From: Paranoxybacillus sp035645275
GTDB taxonomy: Bacteria > Bacillota > Bacilli > Bacillales > Anoxybacillaceae
Assembly (NCBI GenBank): GCA_035645275.1
Contig: DASQMX010000021.1
Coordinates: 1 to 16,221 of the forward strand
DNA: 16,221 bases
Reading direction: 5' to 3'
This document shows, piece by piece, positions 6,776-12,900 of the stretch (position 1 is the first letter of the stretch; the number at the start of each line of letters is the position of its first letter). The notes under the pieces are model-generated. The model did not search any database, had not been told where the DNA came from, and saw nothing but the letters and a program-made list of their open reading frames with translations. The position numbers were made by a program, and so were the translations under genes.

Positions 6776-7074
6776 TTATTTTAGCATTTCCATGATTTTC
6801 ATCATAACAATATGCTTAATTTTTATTGGTCGTGTCGCAAAACGCATAATCCATGCATAAATGCACGAAAAAAGCCACCATCTCGAAATCATATACAGTG
6901 ACCAAAGAAGAATCTCCAAGTTTTGAAGTTCTTTAAGAAAGAAATTCTTTAGTTTAGAATCAATTTTGACAAAAGGCGAATTTGGATTATCCCGCATATC
7001 AACGTAAATTCTTGTCCCTATAGTTTGCCATGGTGTCCTACCAAGGTGAACATGATAATCGTGGCTTTACGCAT
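6776..7074 (-). pseudogene. probable frameshifted gene of unknown function
   Basis: An AAGGGA ribosome site (7083-7088, minus) lies 8 bases before ATG at 7072-7074, which opens MRKATIIMFTLVG and then meets a stop. The neighbouring frame, shifted one base at that point, reads HLGRTPWQTIGTRIYV and stays open to the TAA next to 6776, about 90 residues in all. The continuation is rich in aromatic residues, with a WSLYMISRWWLFSCIYAW stretch that could span or associate with the membrane, and ends basic (KIKHIVMMKIMEMLK). An in-frame ATG at 6997 has no ribosome site, so the 73-residue version is unlikely to be the real gene. I do not recognise the family. It lies 35 bases upstream of the flavoprotein gene on the same strand and may have been its operon partner. 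Confidence 0.45.
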
Positions 7075-7170
7075 AAAATATTTCCCTTATTATTGAATCT
7101 ATGGCTATGATAGCAGTAAGAATACGGATTCGAAGTGAAATCGTTCCTAACAGTTATAATTTATTGAAAT

Positions 7171-7203
7171 CCATAAATTCTGCAAATTTAGTTTATAAAA
7201 TAA
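7171..7203 (+). promoter_or_regulatory. regulon promoter element, copy 1 (upstream of the kinase gene)
   Basis: CCATAAATTCTGCAAAT (7171-7187) is followed after a short gap by TATAAAAT at 7194-7201. The same core CCAYAAWTTCTGCAAA and -10-like box recur at 10099 and 11208. This copy has 23 rather than 25 bases between the CC and the -10 box and lacks the second CTGC half. The putative transcript would have a leader of about 200 bases before the kinase start. Confidence 0.55.
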
Positions 7204-7405
7204 AAATTACTTCTCCTATATAAATCGCCCAAAGGACAGAAATAAGGAGAACATACAGATTTTTATTCAAAAGTTTTAAGTCTCAACGGTTTAGTTCTAT
7301 ATACCATTCTGTTACTTGGAAAAGGTTGATTTAATCACTCCAAATATGTAAAAAATCCAACAACAACTTTTTGAAAATATATAAAAGTGAATGGGCTGAA
7401 AGGAA
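7204..7405 (+). other. long leader of the two-component operon
   Basis: About 200 bases separate the promoter-like element from the kinase gene. An AAGGAGA sequence at about 7245 is not followed by a usable start, so it may mark a lost small gene. No riboswitch or terminator structure was recognised. Confidence 0.35.
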
Positions 7406-7413
7406 GGACAAAA

Positions 7414-8784
7414 GTGAGAAAAATTTCATTTAAATTAGGAATATTATTTTTTGTATTCGTATTAGGAATAGAAACGGTTTTATTTGTGTCATTATATGTT
7501 ACTCTGGTTAATTCTAGAATTAATGAGGAATTTGAGCAACTGCTAGCAAGAGGGAATAATCATCGCGATGTATTAGAAAAAAATTATGACCCTTCCACGT
7601 TAGAACATGTCACAATGATGGAGTCTGAGGCGGAGACGGACGTTGTTATTACAAATGACAAGGGGAATGTATTACATTTTTCAGATCATATTTTACCATT
7701 TGCCAAAAGAATTATAAAAAACAAAGCTAAAAACATTCCCCATGATGGTATGATTGTACAAAAAAATTGGCAAAGAGAGTCGTATATTTCGACAGTAAGC
7801 CCGATTCGGATTGACGGCAAGATAAAAGGGTATGTCTATATGTTTCAAAATACGGATTCTATTCAAAACATGATTTATAAGTTAAAGCATCATTTCATTG
7901 TGGTTGGAATTCTCTCTGTATTTTTAACGATTATTACGATTGCTTTCTTATCAAGAGTTATTACTATTCCTCTTATTCGCATGAAACAGGCGACCGAAAA
8001 ATTGAGTAAAGGTGATTTTTCTGTTCGTTTGCATGTAAAAGGAGAGGACGAATTGGCGGAATTAGGGAAAGCAATTCAAACATTGGCAAGGGATTTAGAA
8101 TACTTAAAAAAAGAAAGAAAAGAATTTCTCGCCAGTATTTCTCATGAGCTTCGTACCCCTCTAACTTATATAAAAGGATATGCTGATATAGCTAAGAGAC
8201 CAAACATTGGGGAAGAAGAGAGAGAGAAATATTTGTCCATTATTTATGAAGAAGCGGAGCATATGCAAAAATTGGTAAAAGATCTTTTTGAATTAGCAAA
8301 AATGGATCAGCATTCATTTCAAATTCATAAGGAACCGACCAACTTATGTGCATTTTTAAGAAAAGTATACGAGAAAATGCACCCTGCTTTTCAGGCGAAA
8401 AACATGTCTCTTGTATATCATTGTGAAGGAAACATTACTGTCCATATAGACCAAAAACGTTTTGAGCAAGTGATGATGAATCTGTTAGACAATGCTTTAA
8501 AATATTCTGATCAAGGTTCGACCGTTTCTATTGATGTAAGGGCGGAGAAAAAGAACGTGGTGATTATTGTTTCAGACGAAGGAACAGGAATTCCTGAAGA
8601 GGATTTGCCGCACATTTTTGAACGGTTATACCGAGTGGATAAATCAAGATCAAGAGCGAGCGGTGGGACGGGATTAGGCTTAGCGATAGTAAAAGAAATT
8701 ATTGAAGCGCACGGAGGTTCTATTTATGCGGATAGTATCTACGGAAAAGGAACTAAAATGATTATTACATTACCGGAGGGATAA
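7414..8784 (+). CDS. membrane sensor histidine kinase, OmpR-partner (EnvZ/BaeS-like) type
   Basis: From GTG at 7414 the product has 456 residues. Order of parts: first membrane segment at about 7-31, an extracellular sensor domain at about 32-158, a second membrane segment at about 160-181, a HAMP linker to about 236, the dimerisation/phosphoacceptor domain with H244 in SHELRTPLTYIKGY, and the ATPase domain with the N box (N360 in NLLDNALKYS), G1 DEGTGIP at about 388-394, an F-box-like HIFERLYRVD, and G2 GGTGLGLAI at 417-425. It autophosphorylates at H244 and passes phosphate to the regulator encoded 2 bases downstream. The start at 7414 is preferred over an in-frame GTG at 7387 because AAAGGAAGG lies just before it. 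The stimulus is unknown; the sensor domain gave me no recognisable ligand motif. The neighbours suggest envelope, thiol or metal stress. Confidence 0.93.
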   Translation: MRKISFKLGILFFVFVLGIETVLFVSLYVTLVNSRINEEFEQLLARGNNHRDVLEKNYDPSTLEHVTMMESEAETDVVITNDKGNVLHFSDHILPFAKRIIKNKAKNIPHDGMIVQKNWQRESYISTVSPIRIDGKIKGYVYMFQNTDSIQNMIYKLKHHFIVVGILSVFLTIITIAFLSRVITIPLIRMKQATEKLSKGDFSVRLHVKGEDELAELGKAIQTLARDLEYLKKERKEFLASISHELRTPLTYIKGYADIAKRPNIGEEEREKYLSIIYEEAEHMQKLVKDLFELAKMDQHSFQIHKEPTNLCAFLRKVYEKMHPAFQAKNMSLVYHCEGNITVHIDQKRFEQVMMNLLDNALKYSDQGSTVSIDVRAEKKNVVIIVSDEGTGIPEEDLPHIFERLYRVDKSRSRASGGTGLGLAIVKEIIEAHGGSIYADSIYGKGTKMIITLPEG

Positions 8785-8786
8785 GC

Positions 8787-9458
8787 ATGTACACGATTTT
8801 ACTTGTTGACGATGAAAAACGAATGTTAGATTTACTTGATCTTTATCTTTCGCCTAAAGGATATCATTGTGTAAAGTGTGAATCCGGTTTATCAGCGATA
8901 CAGTACTTAGAAAATAACAAAACTGATTTAGTGTTGCTGGATATTATGATGCCAGAACTGGATGGTTGGGAAACTTGTAAACGAATTAGAGAAATTTCGA
9001 ATGTTCCTATTATTATGGTGACTGCAAGAGATCAAACATTAGATATAGTAAAAGGACTTAATATGGGAGCTGATGACTATATCACAAAACCATTTGACGA
9101 ATCCGAGTTGCTTGCTCGAATAGAGGCTGTACTGCGCCGTTCAGTAGGAAAACAATCAAAAATTGAGTTTCAAGGTTTAGTGTGGGATGAAGACCAGCAT
9201 AAAGTTCAATATAAAAATCATCCTATTTGTCTAACACCTAAAGAGTTTGCTGTATTAGGGCTTTTTCTGAAAAATCCAAGCAGAGTGTTTAGCAGAGAAC
9301 AAATCATCATGTCATTATGGGGCTATAACGCAAATACAGAAGAGCGGACTATCGATTCTCATGTGAAAAATATTAGAGAAAAGCTTAGACAAGTTGGTTT
9401 TCCAATAGATCGATTTCTGCAAACCGTTTGGGGAGTGGGATATAAATGGGAGGCATAA
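8787..9458 (+). CDS. OmpR/PhoB-family response regulator
   Basis: The 223-residue protein has a receiver domain (1-118) and a winged-helix DNA-binding domain (about 125-222). Receiver residues are complete: acidic pocket D8-D9, phosphorylation site D52 in LLDIMMPELDG, T79 in MVTAR and K101 in ITKPFDESELLARI. The winged helix shows LTPKEFAVLGLF, RVFSREQI, the recognition helix TIDSHVKNIREKL and the end YKWEA. It should be phosphorylated by the kinase encoded 2 bases upstream and bind direct repeats. GGAGGG at 8775-8780, inside the kinase stop region, is 6 bases from ATG, consistent with coupled translation. Likely targets are the three matching promoter elements at 7171, 10099 and 11208, which is an inference from their shared sequence and weak -35 regions. 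Confidence 0.95.
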   Translation: MYTILLVDDEKRMLDLLDLYLSPKGYHCVKCESGLSAIQYLENNKTDLVLLDIMMPELDGWETCKRIREISNVPIIMVTARDQTLDIVKGLNMGADDYITKPFDESELLARIEAVLRRSVGKQSKIEFQGLVWDEDQHKVQYKNHPICLTPKEFAVLGLFLKNPSRVFSREQIIMSLWGYNANTEERTIDSHVKNIREKLRQVGFPIDRFLQTVWGVGYKWEA

Positions 9459-9470
9459 AGTGAGAAGAGG

Positions 9471-10031
9471 ATGAAAGAGCAAATCATTACACTACTCAAC
9501 ACATATGAAAATGTTGCTTATCTGATTAGTATTGTTATAAATGTTATTATAAGCATTTTAGGATTTGTACCAAGCGTTTTTCTAACGGCTGCCAATTTGG
9601 CTGTGTTCGGGTTTTGGGAAGGTACCTTTTTATCTTTTGTAGGGGAAGCAATCGGAGCCATTGTCTCTTTTGTTTTATATCGTAAAGGTTTTAGGAAATT
9701 TTCTGAAACGAACTTGTTTTCTCATCCGAAAGTCAGACGTTTGCTTGAAGCCAAAGGTTTAGAAGCCTTTTTTCTTGTTTTATCTTTGAGGCTTCTTCCT
9801 TTTGTTCCGTCAGGAGTAGTGACCTTTGTTGCAGCGATAGGAAAAACCTCCTTACTTATCTTTATTATTGCTAGCTCAATAGGGAAAATACCTGCATTAC
9901 TTTTAGAAGCCTATTCGGTTTATCAATTGATGAATTGGATATGGCAAGGTAAAGTGATATTGACACTTCTGTCTGTATTTTTATTCATTATTTACTTGGA
10001 AGAAAATCAATCGAAAAACGGCTCAAACTAA
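9471..10031 (+). CDS. VTT-domain (TVP38/TMEM64, DedA-like) membrane protein
   Basis: The 186-residue protein has about five membrane segments. Family marks are the glycine-rich re-entrant stretch FVGEAIGAIVSFVLYRKGFR near 57-76, RLLPFVPSGVVTFVAAIG near 107-124 and GKIPALLLEAYS near 137-148. The VTT/DedA superfamily includes lipid scramblases and carriers such as undecaprenyl-phosphate transporters and affects membrane integrity and metal or drug tolerance; substrate is unknown here. It starts 12 bases after the regulator gene, so it is almost surely in the same operon. AAGAGG runs directly into the ATG at 9471, a spacing too short for an ideal ribosome site, so translation may be coupled. No terminator was seen behind it. 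Confidence 0.85.
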   Translation: MKEQIITLLNTYENVAYLISIVINVIISILGFVPSVFLTAANLAVFGFWEGTFLSFVGEAIGAIVSFVLYRKGFRKFSETNLFSHPKVRRLLEAKGLEAFFLVLSLRLLPFVPSGVVTFVAAIGKTSLLIFIIASSIGKIPALLLEAYSVYQLMNWIWQGKVILTLLSVFLFIIYLEENQSKNGSN

Positions 10032-10098
10032 CAAAACTTAAATGGATTTGTGAAGAGTGACAAAGAAGTTGCTAATATCATATGTAGAGAAACAAACT

Positions 10099-10131
10099 CC
10101 ATAAATTCTGCAAATATTTCTGCTATAAAAT
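10099..10131 (+). promoter_or_regulatory. regulon promoter element, copy 2 (lipoprotein gene)
   Basis: CCATAAATTCTGCAAATA is followed by TTTCTGC and TATAAAAT at 10124-10131. The TTCTGC halves repeat 12 bases apart, a direct-repeat layout suited to an OmpR-type regulator. At the -35 position stands ATAAAT, a poor hexamer, which suggests activation. The element lies 39 bases before the lipoprotein ATG and inside the longer open frame that begins at 10050, arguing against that earlier start. Confidence 0.7.
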
Positions 10132-10169
10132 GTACTTGTCTATTTCATACACAAAAAGGGGTATTAGCA

Positions 10170-11144
10170 ATGAAAAAAATGACGAAAGCGATTATGATTA
10201 CATCGTCCATTCTTCTTCTAAGCGCTTGTTCATCATCCAATGAAAAAGAACAGTCCTTTATCACTAGCAAAGAGCAAGCAAAATCCAATGTATCTGTTAC
10301 AAATAATCCTTTCTTTAAAGAGAAGAAAGAAGGAAAGATTGAGCATTTACATGGAATCGGTTATGCCGGGAATCAAAACGCGATTTACTTTGCTACACAC
10401 GAAGGTTTACACGTTTACCAAAATAATAAGTGGTATGAAACGACTTCCAATAAGCATGATTATATGGGCTTTTCTGCTACAGACGATGGATTTTATTCAT
10501 CGGGGCATCCAGAAGAAGGTTCATCTTTAGGAAATCCTCTTGGTCTTGTAAAAAGCTTTGATAATGGACAAACATTGATGAATCTAGAATTTTATAAAGA
10601 ATCTGATTTTCATTATATGACAGTAGGCTATAAAAGCCATACGATTTATGTCGTGAACCAAGAAGTAAACAAAACGCTAGGACAAGGGGTATTTTACAGT
10701 AAAGACGACGGCAAAACGTGGTCGCAAAGTCAATTAAACGGTCTACCGCCAACTTCTGCAGGAACGATTGCTGCCCACCCAACGGACGAAAATATGGTCG
10801 GCATTAGTACGTCTGAAGGAATTTTTGTTTCAAAAGATAATGGAAATACTTTTGAACGGTTTACTCGAAAGCTAAATACGACGACTTTTGTCTTTCAAGA
10901 AAAATCGATTTTATTTGCTGCTGTAGAGAACAATAAGCCTATACTCATAAAACAATCATTAGACTCAAAACAGGAGGAAGTTCTTTCTGTCCCTGCACTG
11001 GATGAAAAAGATCATATCATGTATATGGCCTCTAATCCGAAAAATGAGAAGGAAATTGTTATAGCCACTATGAATGGGGATATTTTCATGACAAAAAATA
11101 ACGGTGAGAGCTGGGCAAGACTAGCATCGAAAGGGACAATATAA
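10170..11144 (+). CDS. lipoprotein with Asp-box (BNR-like) beta-propeller repeats
   Basis: From ATG at 10170 the product has 324 residues. MKK plus a hydrophobic stretch ending LLSAC gives a type II signal peptide with lipidated C20, so the mature protein should be anchored outside the membrane. Four Asp-box-like repeats appear: SFDNGQT at 129-135, SKDDGKTW at 177-184, SKDNGNTF at 221-228 and KNNGESW at 309-315. Together with IEHLHGIGY at 57-65 this resembles the proteins annotated as F510_1955-type glycosylhydrolases in Bacillaceae. Asp boxes are structural; no sialidase catalytic set is evident, so hydrolase activity is doubtful and a binding or folding role is as likely. The start is supported by AAAAAGGGG at 10154-10161, 8 bases upstream, and by the promoter element between it and the earlier in-frame GTG. 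A terminator follows at 11154. Confidence 0.82.
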   Translation: MKKMTKAIMITSSILLLSACSSSNEKEQSFITSKEQAKSNVSVTNNPFFKEKKEGKIEHLHGIGYAGNQNAIYFATHEGLHVYQNNKWYETTSNKHDYMGFSATDDGFYSSGHPEEGSSLGNPLGLVKSFDNGQTLMNLEFYKESDFHYMTVGYKSHTIYVVNQEVNKTLGQGVFYSKDDGKTWSQSQLNGLPPTSAGTIAAHPTDENMVGISTSEGIFVSKDNGNTFERFTRKLNTTTFVFQEKSILFAAVENNKPILIKQSLDSKQEEVLSVPALDEKDHIMYMASNPKNEKEIVIATMNGDIFMTKNNGESWARLASKGTI

Positions 11145-11153
11145 AAAATTTTC

Positions 11154-11180
11154 AAAAGACATGCGTACAGCATGTCTTTT
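11154..11180 (+). terminator. Rho-independent terminator after the lipoprotein gene
   Basis: AAAAGACATGC and GCATGTCTTTT form a perfect 11-bp stem around GTACA, with a T-rich end. The ATG at 11172 that opens the longest downstream frame lies inside this stem, so it cannot be the natural start of the next gene. Confidence 0.85.
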
Positions 11181-11207
11181 ATGTTTATTATTAAAAAATA
11201 TAAAACT

Positions 11208-11240
11208 CCACAATTTCTGCAAAATTCACTGCTACAATAT
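11208..11240 (+). promoter_or_regulatory. regulon promoter element, copy 3 (CcdA-like gene)
   Basis: CCACAATTTCTGCAAAAT is followed by TCACTGC and TACAATAT at 11233-11240. CTGC occurs twice, 12 bases apart, and the CC-to--10 distance is 25 bases, both as in the copy at 10099. It sits 33 bases before the proposed TTG start at 11274. Confidence 0.68.
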
Positions 11241-11273
11241 AGACATCAGATAGAGAAGAAGGTGAGAAGAAGT

Positions 11274-12005
11274 TTGTATTCGTTCTTCAGTCAAATAAGT
11301 AACCTTTTAAGTCAACCGTTTCTAAATATTGCACATAATACAACAACTATCCCTATTTTATTAGCCTTTGTTCTTGGGATAGTAGGAGCGATGGCCCCGT
11401 GTCAAATAACCAGTAACTTAGGTGCTATCACTTTATACAGTAATCAGTCCTTGCAAAAAGGGATTGCGTGGAAAGAGTTGCTCCTATTTATTTTGGGTAA
11501 AATCATTGCTTTTTCTGGTTTAGGTTTGATTGTCTGGCTAATGGGGAAAGAGATTCAAAGTACATTAACATTATATTTTCCGTGGTTAAGAAAGCTAATC
11601 GGTCCCATTCTCATTCTTGTAGGCTTATACTTGTTAGGGCTTTTTAAAATGTATTGGAACGTGACCTTGTTCAAAGTACCTGAGAGATATTTAAATAAAG
11701 GAAAAACAGGCTCTTTTTTAATGGGTTTCAGCTTTTCATTAGCTTTTTGTCCAACTATGTTTGTGCTGTTTTTTGTTACTCTAATGCCTCTAGTATACTC
11801 AACGTCTTACGGAGTGATATTACCGAGCATCTTTGCCATCGGAACCTCTATACCTGTTATTTTCTTCATCTTCATTCTTTGGTACTTAGGATTTAGCGGC
11901 ACTCTAATGAAAAAAGGAAGGCAAGCAGGAAGTTTCGTTCAGAAAGCAGCTGGAATCGTGATGGTTTTACTCGGCATATTAGACACCATCACTTATTGGT
12001 TCTAA
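11274..12005 (+). CDS. CcdA/DsbD-like (SafE/UreH-type) transmembrane protein with two intramembrane cysteines
   Basis: From the proposed TTG at 11274 the product has 243 residues and six membrane segments. The first carries MAPCQITS with C43, the fourth FSLAFCPTMFV with C159; each Cys is flanked by proline (PC and CP). This paired arrangement is the mark of the CcdA/DsbD family, which moves reducing power from cytoplasmic thioredoxin across the membrane by a disulphide between the two cysteines. A link to copper or thiol homeostasis fits the neighbours, but the outside partner is not obvious. The longer frame from 11172 begins inside a terminator stem and runs through the promoter element, so it is rejected. 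GAAGGTGA at 11258-11265 lies 8 bases before TTG. An in-frame GTG at 11262 overlaps that ribosome site. It is followed at once by the broken SHOCT gene. Confidence 0.8.
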   Translation: MYSFFSQISNLLSQPFLNIAHNTTTIPILLAFVLGIVGAMAPCQITSNLGAITLYSNQSLQKGIAWKELLLFILGKIIAFSGLGLIVWLMGKEIQSTLTLYFPWLRKLIGPILILVGLYLLGLFKMYWNVTLFKVPERYLNKGKTGSFLMGFSFSLAFCPTMFVLFFVTLMPLVYSTSYGVILPSIFAIGTSIPVIFFIFILWYLGFSGTLMKKGRQAGSFVQKAAGIVMVLLGILDTITYWF

Positions 12006-12009
12006 AGTT

Positions 12010-12216
12010 ATGAAGCGTAGGAAAGTGAATGGCGATGCTATGAAGATCGGGATGATATTATTCTAGGTTATACTAATCGCCGTTGTTTTTTATCTCTTCA
12101 ATCATTTTATCAATGACCGCAAAGAAGAGTTATCTCCGATTGGAATATTAAAAGTACGATTAGCCAAAGAAGAGATTACTTTAGACGAATTTGAACAGCT
12201 GTCCAAAAAGTTATAA
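12010..12216 (+). pseudogene. SHOCT-domain small membrane protein, interrupted by one stop codon
   Basis: The frame from ATG at 12010 (or in-frame ATG at 12040) to TAA at 12214-12216 encodes a hydrophobic segment KIGMILF-stop-VILIAVVFYLF followed by SPIGILKVRLAKEEITLDEF and EQLSKKL, a clear SHOCT domain (short C-terminal oligomerisation motif). The stop is TAG at 12064-12066 in the middle of the membrane segment; a single G-to-A change from TGG (Trp, common there) would explain it. Everything else is intact, so the damage is recent or a sequencing error. It follows the CcdA-like gene by 4 bases and ends before a strong terminator, so it was the last gene of that unit. SHOCT membrane proteins often sit beside copper-efflux genes in Firmicutes, but their role is unclear. 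Confidence 0.75.
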
Positions 12217-12505
12217 TAAAATCTCGTCTTTTTCGTTATATTAAGCACAAGAAATGAAGTTTACAATTGTTCCCCCCTTTCAATTTTATATAGATGAAAG
12301 AAGTTGTTGATAAGAGATTATCAACAACTTCTTTTGTTTTTTAGCTTTTTTAAACATAATGACTCTTTATCTTCATTCAGCTTGACCTCTTCTATTTCAT
12401 GTATTCTTTATTAGTTTAAAATCGTTATGGAGCGAACTATGTGGGAAAAAAGAAGGTATTTTAGTGCTATTCTCTAAAGAAATATATTTTTTACCGGCAA
12501 TCATA
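12217..12505. other. intergenic between the CcdA-like unit and the copper operon
   Basis: Apart from the terminator at 12297 nothing firm was found. A minus frame at about 12413-12340 reads RIHEIEEVKLNEDKES and overlaps the terminator; it was not identified. Confidence 0.4.
12297..12342 (+). terminator. strong terminator between the CcdA-like unit and the copper operon
   Basis: AAAGAAGTTGTTGATAA (12297-12313) pairs perfectly with 12318-12334 around the loop GAGA, and TGTTTTTT follows. It separates the two transcription units. Confidence 0.88.
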
Positions 12506-12509
12506 TCGA

Positions 12510-12538
12510 TTGTATTTTATACCCGCTACCGGTATAAT
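12510..12538 (+). promoter_or_regulatory. copper operon promoter with CsoR operator
   Basis: TTGTAT (12510-12515) and TATAAT (12533-12538) are spaced by exactly 17 bases, a good sigma-A promoter. Between and overlapping the -10 box lies ATACCCGCTACCGGTAT (12519-12535), an inverted repeat ATACC-N7-GGTAT like the CsoR site of Bacillus copZA. Apo-CsoR bound here would block RNA polymerase; Cu(I) releases it. The operator lies directly before csoR, so the operon is self-regulated. Confidence 0.82.
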
Positions 12539-12572
12539 GTATTTAAGAATAGCTATTAAAGAGGTGATACCA

Positions 12573-12884
12573 GTGAATCACTATGAAGATAACAATATAA
12601 ATAAAAAAATGGTTCCGAGAACAGAAAAAGAAATTGAAAGCATCATCAATCGCCTGAAGCGTATTGAAGGACAAGTACGTGGTGTGCAAAAGATGGTGGA
12701 GGAAAATCGTTATTGTATTGATATTTTGGTTCAAATTTCGGCAATTAATGCGGCATTAAAAAAAGTAGGATTTAACTTGTTGGAACGTCATGCAAAACAT
12801 TGTGTTTCTAAAGCTATCCGCGAAGGCAGTGGGGAAGAATCCATTCGAGAATTAATGGATGTTATTAAACAGTTCTCAAAGTAA
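12573..12884 (+). CDS. csoR: copper-sensing repressor CsoR
   Basis: The 103-residue all-helical protein is a CsoR/RcnR-family repressor. The family core is intact: INRLKRIEGQVRGVQKMVEE at 25-44, which contributes to DNA contact and the dimer. The Cu(I) ligands are C48 (in RYCIDIL), H73 and C77 (in RHAKHC), with spacing identical to C45-H70-C74 of B. subtilis CsoR. Cu(I) binding is expected to lower affinity for the operator at 12519-12535. The start is GTG at 12573, preceded by GAGGTGAT at 12561-12568. A longer frame back to a TTG at 12510 would begin in the -35 box and is rejected. The residues upstream of the core (NHYEDNNINKK) are variable in the family. copA follows after 16 bases. Confidence 0.93.
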   Translation: MNHYEDNNINKKMVPRTEKEIESIINRLKRIEGQVRGVQKMVEENRYCIDILVQISAINAALKKVGFNLLERHAKHCVSKAIREGSGEESIRELMDVIKQFSK

Positions 12885-12900
12885 AGGAGAGGAAAGCTTT

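Noticed and set aside
6195..6860. Plus-strand open frames opposite the flavoprotein gene
   Set aside because: The minus frame has dinucleotide-binding motifs and a matching terminator; the plus frames are cysteine- or proline-rich shadows.
12340..12413. Short minus frame RIHEIEEVKLNEDKES
   Set aside because: Only about 25 codons, no start or ribosome site, and it overlaps a strong terminator.
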